Assembly: GCF_902784195.1 (NCBI RefSeq)
Contig: NZ_CACZTX010000006.1
Span: 1-64,000 of the forward strand
Length of the DNA stretch: 64,000 bases
Direction of reading: 5' to 3'
Source: an uncultured Methanobrevibacter sp.
GTDB lineage: Archaea; Methanobacteriota; Methanobacteria; Methanobacteriales; Methanobacteriaceae
Made by a program: the position numbers and the translations under genes. Each line of letters starts with the position of its first letter. The stretch's first letter is position 1. Positions 37,592 to 46,317 of the stretch are shown here, piece after piece. The notes under the pieces were generated by a model. It had not been told where the DNA came from. It did not search any database and saw only the letters and a program-made list of their open reading frames with translations.

Positions 37592-38842
37592 TTAGGTTCC
37601 TTCTCTCCAATCAGATAAGTAATCTTTTTGACGTTCTGACAAGTCATCGATTTCAATGCCCATAGCCTTAAGCTTTAATCTTGCAACATCGTCATCAATG
37701 CTGTCAGGAGCCTTTTCAACACTTAAGGATAAGTCATTTTCAACGATGTATTTAGCAGACAATGCTTGAACAGCAAAACTCATATCCATGATTTCTGCTG
37801 GGTGTCCTTGACCTCTTGCTGCTGCAAGGTTTACAAGTCTTCCATCTGCTAAAAGATAGATTTTTCTACCGTCTTTCATGGTAAACATTTCAATACTTTC
37901 CCTTACCTCTTCACAGCTTACAGATTGAGCTTCAAGGTCTTGTCTGTTGATTTCCACATTGAAATGTCCTGAGTTGGATAACATACATCCATCTTTCATG
38001 TACTTGAAGTCATCCCCATGGATAATGTCAATATTACCGGTTACAGTTACAACAAGATCAGCTATTTTTACAGCTTCTCTGATTTTCATTACTCTGTAAC
38101 CATCCATTCTAGCTTCAAGTGCTCTGATTGGGTCAACTTCAGTTACAATGACATTTGCACCAAGTCCTGCTGCACGGGATGCAACTCCACGACCACACCA
38201 GCCGTAACCGCAGACAACTACATTCTTACCTGCAATCAACATGTTGGTGGTTCCCATAATAGCATCCAATGAGGATTGGCCAGTACCATAACGGTTGTCA
38301 AATAAATATTTGGTATAAGCATCATTTACTGCAATAACTGGGAATTTAAGAGCTCCATCAGCATGCATAGCTTCCAATCTGTGAACACCAGTGGTTGTTT
38401 CTTCACAAGCACCCTTAATGTTTGCCAAGAGTTCAGGACGTTTTTCATGAAGGTACATGATCATATCTGCACCATCATCAATGATTACATCCGGCTTGTG
38501 GGATAATACATTATCAATAGCTTCGTAGTATTCCTCATCGGTTTGTTCTCTCCAACCATAGATATGCAATCCAAGGGCAGCTGCACCAGCTGCTGCATCA
38601 TCATGGGTTGAAAGAGGGTTACAACCGGTCATAGCCACTTCAGCCCCACCAGCTTGTAAAGTCAAACCTAAATTCACAGTTTTAGGTTCCAAGTGTAAGC
38701 ATGATCCAATGGTAATGCCTTCAAAAGGCTTTTCTTCTTCAAATTGTTTTTTGATGTGTTCAAGAACAGGCATGTGTTTTTGAACCCATTTGATTTTTCT
38801 AATCCCTTCATCAGCAAGGGACATGTCTTTAACATTACTCAT
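37592..38842 (-). CDS. ahcY: Adenosylhomocysteinase (S-inosylhomocysteine hydrolase-like)
   Basis: A 416-residue NAD-dependent hydrolase: GITIGSCLHLEPKTVNLGLTLQAGGAEVAMTGCNPLSTHDDAAA, DDGADMI, EETTTGVHRLEAM, FPVIAVNDAYTKYLFDNRYGTGQSSLDAIM (catalytic residues), VVVCGYGWCGRGVASRAAGLGANVIVTEVDP (NAD site) and SNSGHFNVEI. It removes the product inhibitor of methyltransferases. In Methanocaldococcus a homologue was shown to prefer S-inosylhomocysteine, so substrate choice is uncertain. GTGAT precedes the ATG. Confidence 0.95.
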   Translation of the reverse strand: MSNVKDMSLADEGIRKIKWVQKHMPVLEHIKKQFEEEKPFEGITIGSCLHLEPKTVNLGLTLQAGGAEVAMTGCNPLSTHDDAAAGAAALGLHIYGWREQTDEEYYEAIDNVLSHKPDVIIDDGADMIMYLHEKRPELLANIKGACEETTTGVHRLEAMHADGALKFPVIAVNDAYTKYLFDNRYGTGQSSLDAIMGTTNMLIAGKNVVVCGYGWCGRGVASRAAGLGANVIVTEVDPIRALEARMDGYRVMKIREAVKIADLVVTVTGNIDIIHGDDFKYMKDGCMLSNSGHFNVEINRQDLEAQSVSCEEVRESIEMFTMKDGRKIYLLADGRLVNLAAARGQGHPAEIMDMSFAVQALSAKYIVENDLSLSVEKAPDSIDDDVARLKLKAMGIEIDDLSERQKDYLSDWREGT

Positions 38843-39034
38843 AATATCACATGAAAAATTAATTAAATAAAATCAATAATAATCATTTTTTGAAAAATTA
38901 TAATAAAATAATCATAATATTATTTCAAATCATAATTTATATTATTTATTATAATTTTTATCATTATAATTTATTAATTTCAATATAAATATTAATTGTC
39001 TTTTTTATAATATAAGATTTACTAACAAACAAAA

Positions 39035-39044
39035 ACTATATAAG
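39035..39044 (+). promoter_or_regulatory. TATA box of the tRNA-Met gene
   Basis: ACTATATAAG preceded by CAAAAA. Its centre is about 38 nt upstream of the mature tRNA, giving a predicted transcription start about 12 nt before the tRNA, typical for archaeal tRNA genes. Confidence 0.65.
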
Positions 39045-39077
39045 TTATAAAAAACATAACTTTTAATACTGTCTGAT

Positions 39078-39187
39078 GCCGGGGTGGCTCAGCTGGTTAG
39101 AGCGCACGGCTCATAGGGTAACTAAGCGTGCTCTGACTTTTTTCCTGGGATACCGTGAGATCGCGGGTTCGAATCCCGCCCCCGGCA
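39078..39187 (+). tRNA. tRNA-Met (CAT) with a 36-nt intron
   Basis: Acceptor stem GCCGGGG (39078-39084) pairs with CCCCGGC (39180-39186); discriminator A at 39187; the CCA end is not encoded. D stem GCTC/GAGC, anticodon stem CACGG (39105-39109) with CCGTG (39153-39157), T arm GCGGG-TTCGAAT-CCCGC. The anticodon CAT is at 39112-39114. An intron of 36 nt (39116-39151) sits after A37, the canonical 37/38 position. CTCA (39110-39113) pairs with TGGG (39146-39149), giving the 4-bp centre of a bulge-helix-bulge with 3-nt bulges at both splice sites. CAT could also mark tRNA-Ile2, but an intron here is typical of elongator tRNA-Met in archaea. Confidence 0.92.
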
Positions 39188-39218
39188 TCCAATCCCAGGA
39201 ATCATAACATCATAACTT

Positions 39219-39232
39219 TTTTTAACTATTTT
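39219..39232 (+). terminator. Oligo-T terminator after tRNA-Met
   Basis: CTTTTTTTAACTATTTTT lies about 30 nt past the tRNA 3' end, a typical archaeal tRNA terminator. Confidence 0.55.
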
Positions 39233-39270
39233 TATTCAATTCAACAGAATTAGACAACTTAATAAATTAT

Positions 39271-39310
39271 TTTTAGACTATTTTAAACTATTTTAAACTA
39301 TTTTCAATAA
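39271..39310. repeat. 10-bp tandem repeat TTTTAAACTA
   Basis: Units at 39271 (TTTTAGACTA), 39281, 39291 (both TTTTAAACTA) and a degenerate unit at 39301. The same decamer recurs in the aksA-aksD spacer near 33547-33580. Confidence 0.8.
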
Positions 39311-39450
39311 TAAAAGTCCCTATTACCTAAACCTATTAAAAAATGATATTAATTAAAAGATTATATTAATTAAAAAGACTAATATTAAAATATTAAAAAA
39401 CATTATTTTAATGAAAATTTAAAATTTAATAAACGATAATAGGTAACACA

Positions 39451-40620
39451 ATGAAATATAGAACTTTAGGAAAAACTGGAGAGAAAGTTTCTATCTTAGG
39501 ATTCGGAGCAATGAGATTGCCTCATTTTAAAGACAATAATCAAATAAATGTTGAAGAGTCCGATAAAATATTGAGTTATGGGATTGAAAATGGAATAAAT
39601 CTTGTTGATACCGCTTATTCATATCATGCAAATAACTTATCTGGAAAAGGAAACTGTGAAGAGTATCTTGGAAACTTCTTGCATGAGAACTCATATAGGG
39701 AGGATATACTTTTAAGTACAAAGCTTCCTAGTTGGCTCATTAAGTCAAAAGAGGATATGGAAAACATATTCGAACAGCAATTAAAGGATTTGAAAACCGA
39801 TACCATTGATTTATACATGCTACATAGCCTTAATGAGGATTATTGGAAAATGTTTAGGGAACTTGATGTATTTGAATTTCTGGATGATATTTTAAGCTCA
39901 GGTAAAGCAAAGCATGTTGGTTTTTCAGCCCATACAGAGATGGATTGGATTGTTGATATTATAGATGACTATGACAAGTTCGAATTTGGCCTTACCCAAT
40001 TGAACTATCTCGATGAAAGATACCAGTCCGGAAGGGAAGGAGTTGAGTATCTGGCTTCCCAAAACTTAGGAACCATAATAATGGAACCTCTTAGAGGTGG
40101 AAGATTAGTGCAAAATGTGCCTCAAGACATTATGAAATTATGGGATATGGCTGAAGAAAAGAGAACTCCTCTTGAATGGGCTTTCCAATACCTTTGGAAC
40201 ATGGAAGAAGTGAACACAGTCCTTAGTGGTATGAATAGCATAGAGCAGGTAAAGGAGAACATTGAAATAGCCAACAGGTCAGAAATAAACTCCATTAGTG
40301 AAAATGACTTGGAGCTTATTCATGAAATTGCTTGGGAATACAAGCAAAGGAGAGGAAATGACTGCACAGGTTGCGGCTACTGCATGCCATGCCCTCATGG
40401 AGTGGATGTTGCAGGATGCTTTAGGGAATATAATGTAGCTAAAATGCTAAACAATCCTGCAGGAAGTGCAATGCATTATTTCTCACTTGAAAGCGGCACA
40501 AGAGCAGACAGTTGCCTACATTGCGATGACTGCTTAAACCATTGCCCTCAAATAATCCATATCTCTGAAGATTTAAAGAAAGTGGAAGAGTTCTTTGGAA
40601 GAAAATACACTTATTTCTAA
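39451..40620 (+). CDS. Aldo/keto reductase with C-terminal 4Fe-4S domain
   Basis: A 389-residue protein. Residues 1-~290 are an AKR barrel: GKTGEKVSILGFGAMRLP, NLVDTAYSYHANN (catalytic Asp and Tyr), DILLSTKLP (Lys), DTIDLYMLHSL (His), VLSGMNSIEQVKENI. Residues ~305-389 carry ferredoxin-like cysteines CTGCGYCMPCPHGVDV and CLHCDDCLNHCPQ. This architecture (Aldo_ket_red plus Fer4) is common in methanogens and clostridia. It probably links carbonyl reduction to ferredoxin electrons. The substrate is unknown. Confidence 0.9.
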   Translation: MKYRTLGKTGEKVSILGFGAMRLPHFKDNNQINVEESDKILSYGIENGINLVDTAYSYHANNLSGKGNCEEYLGNFLHENSYREDILLSTKLPSWLIKSKEDMENIFEQQLKDLKTDTIDLYMLHSLNEDYWKMFRELDVFEFLDDILSSGKAKHVGFSAHTEMDWIVDIIDDYDKFEFGLTQLNYLDERYQSGREGVEYLASQNLGTIIMEPLRGGRLVQNVPQDIMKLWDMAEEKRTPLEWAFQYLWNMEEVNTVLSGMNSIEQVKENIEIANRSEINSISENDLELIHEIAWEYKQRRGNDCTGCGYCMPCPHGVDVAGCFREYNVAKMLNNPAGSAMHYFSLESGTRADSCLHCDDCLNHCPQIIHISEDLKKVEEFFGRKYTYF

Positions 40621-40808
40621 TAATCTTAAAAAAAATGATTAAAAATTATGAATATGAAATGGTATTCAAAATCTAAAAAATTTCAAGGAAAAATAAAAAA
40701 ATAACAATTGTTATATAGGATGAGATTTAATATTAAACTAGGGATTCAAAGATATAAAAATATAAAAGGTAATTAATAATATATTATTAGATGTGAAAAG
40801 GTGGAAAT

Positions 40809-41561
40809 ATGCCAGAAAGATATAAAGGATTTGGATACTGGGATATAGCAACTCGTCAAATGAGTATTGTAACTAGAAGCCAACAAACAAGATTTAAAGA
40901 TGCTAAAATAGGAGTAGTTGGCTGTGGAGGCATAGGTGGAGGAACCATTCTTATGCTTGCACGTATGGGACTTGGAGACTTAACAATAATAGACAAGGAT
41001 GCATATGATCTGTCAAACTTAAACCGACAAGCAATCTCCAGCTTGGAAACAGTAGGTGTGGACAAATCAATTGCAACAAAGGAAAGAGTCAGAATTACAA
41101 ACCCTTATACAAAAGTGAATGCTTTCAATGAAGAATTAAATGAGGATAACATTGAGGAAGTATTTGGCGATAGGGACATAATCATTGATGCATTGGATAA
41201 CCTATACACAAGAATCATTGTAAGCAGATTTGCTAGAGAAAATGATATCCCATTTGTTCACGGAGCTATTCATGGAACACAAGGACAAGTAAGCGTATTC
41301 ACTAAAGACACTCCATCATATGAGGAATTGTTCTCCCTTCCATCCCTTGGAAAGAACTTGGGAGAGGAAACTAAAAAGGAAATATCAAAATTAACCAAAG
41401 GAGTGCCTCCAGTAATTGGACCAGTTCCAAATATTGTTGGATGTTTAGAATCATTTGAAGCTTATAAACTTGTAACTGGAATTGGAGAGGTTAACTACGC
41501 TCCAAAAATACTTAATTTTGATTTACTCAACTTAGAATCTTTTAAAGTTTTGGAATTATAA
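40809..41561 (+). CDS. ThiF/MoeB/HesA-family adenylyltransferase
   Basis: A 250-residue E1-like protein: RYKGFGYWDIATRQMSIV, nucleotide-binding IGVVGCGGIGGGTILMLARMGLGDLTIIDKDAYDLSNLNRQ (GxGGxG and the NLNRQ arginine), and IIDALDN. MoeB and ThiF normally have two CxxC zinc pairs; these are absent here, with only single cysteines (VGCGG, VGCLES). It should adenylate the C-terminus of a ubiquitin-like sulfur carrier (MoaD/ThiS/SAMP) or another acyl substrate, but the missing zinc site makes this tentative. AAGGTGG precedes the ATG. Confidence 0.8.
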   Translation: MPERYKGFGYWDIATRQMSIVTRSQQTRFKDAKIGVVGCGGIGGGTILMLARMGLGDLTIIDKDAYDLSNLNRQAISSLETVGVDKSIATKERVRITNPYTKVNAFNEELNEDNIEEVFGDRDIIIDALDNLYTRIIVSRFARENDIPFVHGAIHGTQGQVSVFTKDTPSYEELFSLPSLGKNLGEETKKEISKLTKGVPPVIGPVPNIVGCLESFEAYKLVTGIGEVNYAPKILNFDLLNLESFKVLEL

Positions 41562-41906
41562 ATTCCTTAACTACTTCTTTTTTTATTTTTTCTGAATTTT
41601 TTAATAGTTTCTATACATTATTTTTTTATGAATTTTTTAAATTTTTATTCAAATCTTATTGATTTTACTTTTATTTTAAATGATTTTAAATCATTTGATC
41701 TAAAAACTTTTAGATTATTTTCCCCCATTTTTGTCAAAAATCTATAAATATATATGTTAAAATACAGTTTTGTTCAATTTTTTATAATAAAAATAAATTA
41801 TTTTTAAAATTTTAATGAAAAATTAAATATTCAAATGAAAAATATTAAAAAAAATAAACCATTACACAACCTTTAAAAACTATAAAATAGATAAAATAAT
41901 ATATTA

Positions 41907-41916
41907 AAATATATAG
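41907..41916 (+). promoter_or_regulatory. TATA box for glnA
   Basis: AAATATATAG in ATTAAAATATATAGATATATT, about 25 nt upstream of the NrpR operator centre, so the transcription start would fall in or next to the operator. Confidence 0.5.
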
Positions 41917-41930
41917 ATATATTATTAGGT

Positions 41931-41944
41931 GGAAATCTATTTCC
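41931..41944 (+). promoter_or_regulatory. NrpR operator (GGAA-N6-TTCC)
   Basis: GGAAATCTATTTCC is an exact match to the GGAA-N6-TTCC operator established for the methanogen nitrogen repressor NrpR. It lies about 77 nt upstream of the glnA start and about 25 nt after the TATA box, where a bound repressor would block RNA polymerase. nrpR itself is the next gene after glnA. Confidence 0.85.
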
Positions 41945-42020
41945 GAACTAATATTAAAAAATAATTATTAAATTAAGATAATTATTATATATTATTCCAA
42001 ATCTAATGGAGAATGATTTA

Positions 42021-43364
42021 ATGGAAGAAAGAATCAAAAATGTAATCGAAAGAATGAAAGCAGACAATATAAAGTTTATTAGACTCCAATTTGTTGATTT
42101 GCATGGAATTCCAAAAAATGTGTCTATCCCATGTGAATTAGAAAATATGGAAGATTTATTAACTGACGGTATCCTATTTGATGGATCTTCAATACCAGGT
42201 TTCGTAGGAATTGAAGGAAGTGACCTTGTATTGAAACCTGATATAAGCACTTATTCCGCTTTATCCTGGAGACCTGAAGAATCTGCATCATGTAGATTTA
42301 TTTGTGACATTTACAAACCAAATGGAGAACCATTTGAAGGAGACCCAAGAGGAATCCTTAAAAAGGCATTGGCTAAAATCAAGGAAGAAGGTTACACCTA
42401 CAACATAGGTCCAGAACCTGAATTCTTTATTGTAGACACTGACGATGACGGATATCCAATTCCTCACGATGACGCAGGATACTTTGATGTGGAACCTGTT
42501 GACAAGGGAACTGACTTCAGAAGAGAAATTACCACTAACTTACAGGAATTAGGCTTTGAAGTTGAAGCAAGCCACCACGAAGTGGGACCTGGTCAAAACG
42601 AAATTGCATTTAAATTCGATGACGCTTTAAAAACTGCAGATGCAGTAATTACATTTAAACAAGCTATTAAAGCTATTGTAGCAAATATGGCTGATTTCGA
42701 TGGATTTGACTACAGAGTTACCTTCATGCCAAAACCATTCTTTGGAGAAAGCGGAAGTGGAATGCACTGTCACCAAAGTTTATTCAAGGATGGAGAAAAC
42801 ATCTTCTATGATGAAAACAGTGAAACTGGATTATCCCAAGAAGCAATGTGGTTTATTGGAGGATTATTAAAACACTCTGCGGCAATCACAGCAGTTACCA
42901 ACCCTATTGTAAACTCATACAAAAGATTAGTTCCAGGTTATGAAGCTCCTGTATACATTTCCTATGGTATCCAAAACAGATCCACTTTAATCAGAGTTCC
43001 AGCTGCACGTGGAAAGGCCACCCGTATTGAATACAGAAGCCCAGACCCAACTTGTAACCCTTATCTTGCATTTGCAGTGATGTTGGAAGCTGGTATGGAT
43101 GGTATCAAAAACAAAATTGACCCTGGAGAAGCAATTGAATTCAACATTTATGAGTTAAGCGATGAAGAAAGGGAAGAGATGGGTATTGAATTGTTACCTT
43201 CCAGTTTATGGGAAGCATATCATACATTTGAAGATAGCGAAATCATGAAAGAAGCACTTGGAGACCATATATTCGATGCATTCTTAGCTGCAAAATACGA
43301 GGAATGGGACGAATACAGAGTCCAAGTATTCAATTACGAACATAAGAAATACTTAAACTTATAG
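42021..43364 (+). CDS. glnA: Glutamine synthetase (type I-alpha)
   Basis: A 447-residue [51 protein letters not shown] (Mg/Mn site), [59 protein letters not shown], and [17 protein letters not shown]. The length and the lack of the GS-I-beta adenylylation loop fit the alpha type, controlled mainly by transcription and effectors. It assimilates ammonia. The start at 42021 follows GGAGAATGAT; the ATG at 42006 lacks a ribosome binding site. An NrpR operator controls it. Confidence 0.95.
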   Translation: MEERIKNVIERMKADNIKFIRLQFVDLHGIPKNVSIPCELENMEDLLTDGILFDGSSIPGFVGIEGSDLVLKPDISTYSALSWRPEESASCRFICDIYKPNGEPFEGDPRGILKKALAKIKEEGYTYNIGPEPEFFIVDTDDDGYPIPHDDAGYFDVEPVDKGTDFRREITTNLQELGFEVEASHHEVGPGQNEIAFKFDDALKTADAVITFKQAIKAIVANMADFDGFDYRVTFMPKPFFGESGSGMHCHQSLFKDGENIFYDENSETGLSQEAMWFIGGLLKHSAAITAVTNPIVNSYKRLVPGYEAPVYISYGIQNRSTLIRVPAARGKATRIEYRSPDPTCNPYLAFAVMLEAGMDGIKNKIDPGEAIEFNIYELSDEEREEMGIELLPSSLWEAYHTFEDSEIMKEALGDHIFDAFLAAKYEEWDEYRVQVFNYEHKKYLNL

Positions 43365-43396
43365 TTCAATCAATATTGAATTTAAGATTTAAGAAC

Positions 43397-43440
43397 ATAG
43401 CTATTTAAAAATTAAATAGCTATTTTTTATTTTATTTTTA
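43397..43440 (+). terminator. Strong hairpin-U terminator between glnA and nrpR
   Basis: ATAGCTATTTAA - AAA - TTAAATAGCTAT (43397-43423) is a perfect 12-bp stem with a 3-nt loop, followed at once by TTTTTTATTTTATTTT. It should end most glnA transcripts before nrpR. Confidence 0.75.
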
Positions 43441-43506
43441 AAGACTTATTTTAAACAATGAATAATACTTATTTTAAAAATTCCAGTTGAAAAAGTAGGA
43501 GATTAC

Positions 43507-45165
43507 ATGTCAGAATCCGAACATAGAATGATAGAAATTCTAAGAATCCTTAATGTGCAGGAAAAACCAATTGGTTCAAAGGTAATAGCTGACGAGCTTA
43601 AAAACAAAGGGTATAACCTTGGTGAAAGAGCAGTGCGTTATCATATGCAAATTCTTGATGAAAAGGGATACACAGAAAGGAAAGGATATTCTGGCAGAGT
43701 CATCACCGAACTTGGAAGAGGGAAACTTGAAAAAGGATTGATTTACGACCAAGTGGACTTCACATTTTCAAAATTTGAAGAGAGAATATACTTAACTGAT
43801 TTTGATTACAATAAAAAATGTGGAAATGTAATCGTAAATACATCAAATATCCTAGACAACAAGGCATTTGACATCATTAAGAAAGTCTTTGCAGCAGGAG
43901 TTTGCGTAAGTCCATTGATCAATGCTAAAAAAACTGAAATCAATGGCAAAAAGGGATATGTGATGAAAACCATCTGTGGTACAACAATTGATGGAGTGTT
44001 CTTAAAAAATGGAATTCCTTCTATCCCTCAATATGGAGGGCTCGTTGAAATCGAAGATTACTATCCTACCAAGTTCTCAGAACTGATTTCCTACAAGAAA
44101 ACTTCAATAACTCCATTAGATGCATTTATAGCAAAAGACATGACTTCAGTATTGGATGTTGCAGAACATGGAACAGGTACAATTCCAGCAAACTTTAGGA
44201 TAATTCCTGAAACCGGGTTAAAGAAGGCAAAGGAAATTATACAAAAACTTGAAAAAGTGGGAATTGGAGGAGTTTTGGAAATTGGAGAGACAAGTGAAAA
44301 CGTTTTAGGAATTCCAGTCCCTGAAGGAATGGTTGGAATATCAATCATTGGAGGAATCACACCATTCTGTGCAGCTCAGGAAATGGATTATAAAGTTGAT
44401 ATCAAGACTGGAGAATCCTCTAAGCACAAAATCAAGAAAGCAAAGAAAGTGGAGTATAAGAAAACACCGTTTATACTTACAAAATCATTGAATAGGATGA
44501 ATCAGGTGGATTATGATATTGAAACAAATGAAGGAAACATAGTTGCAAACATATCCTATTTAGATAGACTGGATCTTGATGATGCTTTGACCATCATGAA
44601 AAGAACATATAAGAATCTTCCAAAATACATGAATCCTTTATTTAATATTGTAGATCATCCAAGTGATGAAAGCAAAGTTGGAATAGCTACCGTTTGCAGC
44701 TTGTCAATTGATGGAATCCTAATCAACAATGGTATCATGAGCACACCAAGATATGGTGGATTATTGGAACTTGGAAAGCCACCATTGTTTGTAGAAATGA
44801 TTTCATATGACGGTTCTTCAATAGACCCTCATAAAATATTTATCTTTAAAAATTTAACCCAAATAAGCAAAAGGAAAAACCCTAAGAAGATACTCGCTTC
44901 AATTAAAGAAGTTCCATACATAGCAAGACCTGAATGTGAAGCTATTTTGGATAAAATTAATGAAAATGGATTCCCTATATTTAAAGTAGGTAAGCCAAGG
45001 GAATTGGTGTACAATGCAAAAGTGGACAACTACAACTTCGGAATTGTTACAGGAAGCGGATTGAATTCAATAGCTGCAATTAAGGAAAAGGGAATAGCAA
45101 TTGAAGCAAAAGCAGTTGAAACCATTTTGCCAATAGAGGATATGAGTTTAATCTATGAACAATGA
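43507..45165 (+). CDS. nrpR: Nitrogen repressor NrpR
   Basis: A 552-residue protein: N-terminal winged helix (about residues 5-70: MIEILRILNVQEKPIGSKVIADELKNKGYNLGERAVRYHMQILDEKGYTERK) then two tandem NrpR (DUF128) domains (about 85-315 and 325-552), each with a TICGTTIDGVFLKNGIPSIPQYGGLVEI / TVCSLSIDGILINNGIMSTPRYGGLLEL block. NrpR binds GGAA-N6-TTCC and releases it with 2-oxoglutarate, so it represses nitrogen genes when ammonia is plentiful. The two-domain fused form is as in Methanothermobacter-type and Methanococcus NrpR. GTAGGAG precedes the ATG. Confidence 0.95.
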   Translation: MSESEHRMIEILRILNVQEKPIGSKVIADELKNKGYNLGERAVRYHMQILDEKGYTERKGYSGRVITELGRGKLEKGLIYDQVDFTFSKFEERIYLTDFDYNKKCGNVIVNTSNILDNKAFDIIKKVFAAGVCVSPLINAKKTEINGKKGYVMKTICGTTIDGVFLKNGIPSIPQYGGLVEIEDYYPTKFSELISYKKTSITPLDAFIAKDMTSVLDVAEHGTGTIPANFRIIPETGLKKAKEIIQKLEKVGIGGVLEIGETSENVLGIPVPEGMVGISIIGGITPFCAAQEMDYKVDIKTGESSKHKIKKAKKVEYKKTPFILTKSLNRMNQVDYDIETNEGNIVANISYLDRLDLDDALTIMKRTYKNLPKYMNPLFNIVDHPSDESKVGIATVCSLSIDGILINNGIMSTPRYGGLLELGKPPLFVEMISYDGSSIDPHKIFIFKNLTQISKRKNPKKILASIKEVPYIARPECEAILDKINENGFPIFKVGKPRELVYNAKVDNYNFGIVTGSGLNSIAAIKEKGIAIEAKAVETILPIEDMSLIYEQ

Positions 45166-45243
45166 TTAAAAAAAATAGCATTTAAAAATTTGAATAAAAA
45201 TAGTAAAAAATTATTAAAAAAATAAAAAAAGAAATAAGAAGAT

Positions 45244-45546
45244 TTAGATTACTTCAATATAAACAGACTCTTTAGTTTCGTCTTTAGGATAGTGATGTAA
45301 TTCTATAATATCTTCCTTATATTCTTCAAAGTCAACTTCAATAGTATCAGAAATAATTTCACCATCTAAAGCAATCATCACTCTACAACTTGGTTTTCCT
45401 CTAAAGTCAGAAAGATCTACACCTAAGACATCTCCTTTAGCAGAAACACGGTTGTATGCAATATCAACTTTATCGAATTCTTTAAAATTATTCTTAATGT
45501 AATCGAGAACTTCATCAGAAGTCATTGTTAATTCCTTATCTACCAT
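45244..45546 (-). CDS. Small archaeal protein, paralogue A
   Basis: A 100-residue acidic protein. Its core EVLDYIKNNFKEFDKVDIAYNRVSAKGDVLGVDLSDFRGKPSCRVMIALDGEIISDTIEVDFEEYKEDIIELHHYP aligns with the neighbouring paralogue B in the same order (IxYNRVxxxGxVLGL, LxGExxxxxxxxDxxxxxxxIIExxHxP). It probably belongs to a methanobacterial family (perhaps DUF2097). No motif suggests an enzyme. AAGGAGGT precedes the ATG. A four-unit 13-bp repeat lies in its upstream region. It is the third minus-strand gene after the fwd operon. Confidence 0.7.
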   Translation of the reverse strand: MVDKELTMTSDEVLDYIKNNFKEFDKVDIAYNRVSAKGDVLGVDLSDFRGKPSCRVMIALDGEIISDTIEVDFEEYKEDIIELHHYPKDETKESVYIEVI

Positions 45547-45632
45547 ATTTTAGACCTCCTTAGAGATTAATTAAATTTTAGAAAATCAATTACTTATTTT
45601 ATTATTAAATTTTATTATTAAATTTTATTATT

Positions 45633-45684
45633 ATAATTTACGATTATATTTTACGATCATATTTTACGATCATATTTTACGATT
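45633..45684. repeat. 13-bp iteron-like tandem repeat, four units
   Basis: Units ATAATTTACGATT (45633), ATATTTTACGATC (45646 and 45659) and ATATTTTACGATT (45672) run without gaps. They lie 87-138 bp upstream of paralogue A's start, in the space between the two paralogous genes. Confidence 0.85.
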
Positions 45685-45780
45685 AATAATATATCGTTTC
45701 TAATATATAAAATTATTTGTATTTATTAAAACTAATTAATGATTTATAAAAAAAATAATGAGAAAATGAAAAAATTGAAG

Positions 45781-46083
45781 CTATAAACTAGCTTCAACAA
45801 TGATAAGCTTATCTTCATCTCCACCAGGCATATGACGGAATTCGATGATCTCATCCTTTACCTTATGCAAATCAATATCTACAGCCTGATTTAACAATTC
45901 ACCATTGAGCTGAAGGGAAAGTATTAATCCTTCACCGGTTTCCTCATCTTCTGGAGTAAGTCCAAGTACAGTACCTGGAGCAAATACTCTGTTATATGAT
46001 AATTCGAAAATATCATCAACTTTTACATTATTTCTTACATATTCTATAATATCGTCTGGGTCCATCTGTATCTCTTTGACCAT
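45781..46083 (-). CDS. Small archaeal protein, paralogue B
   Basis: A 100-residue acidic protein, the same length as paralogue A and clearly related to it (DDIIEYVRNNVKVDDIFELSYNRVFAPGTVLGLTPED, LSLQLNGELLNQAVDIDLHKVKDEIIEFRHMPGGDEDKLIIVEASL). No cysteine motif, signal peptide or membrane segment. The start at 46083 is preferred because AAAGGTG lies just upstream; the longer in-frame ATG would extend over it. It lies 3' of the fwd operon but after a strong terminator, so it is probably separately transcribed. Function unknown; perhaps DUF2097. Confidence 0.7.
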   Translation of the reverse strand: MVKEIQMDPDDIIEYVRNNVKVDDIFELSYNRVFAPGTVLGLTPEDEETGEGLILSLQLNGELLNQAVDIDLHKVKDEIIEFRHMPGGDEDKLIIVEASL

Positions 46084-46261
46084 ATTAACACCTTTTGTAC
46101 ATAGCATTATTTAAATTAAAATTATGATTAATAATCTTATACTTAATATCAATAAATGATAATTTAATTAATTAAAAAATTAATCTAATTGATTATAAAA
46201 TGAAATCATTATTTAAAAATTAATTAAATCATAATTTATCAATGTAATTTCTAAAAAAATA

Positions 46262-46317
46262 AAAAAATAAAAAAAGAAGAAAAATATAAGAAAAAGAGAA
46301 AGAGCTTATTGAGCTCT
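46262..46317 (-). terminator. Terminator of the fwd operon
   Basis: In the minus sense AGAGCT-CAATA-AGCTCT (46301-46317) forms a 6-bp stem overlapping the fwdC stop codon and is followed by TTTCTCTTTTTCTT and further T-rich sequence (complement of 46262-46300). Confidence 0.6.

Larger units (their letters stand above)
41562..42020. promoter_or_regulatory. Upstream region of glnA
   Basis: The first ~45 nt are T-rich (CTTCTTTTTTTATTTTTTC), a likely terminator for the ThiF-like gene. The rest is AT-rich until the glnA promoter and NrpR operator near 41906-41944. No gene is visible. Confidence 0.6.

Noticed and set aside
39078-39187. Initiator tRNA
   Set aside because: The G1-C72 closing pair and the intron fit elongator tRNA-Met; archaeal initiator tRNAs have other features at the acceptor end. 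Ile2 cannot be fully excluded.
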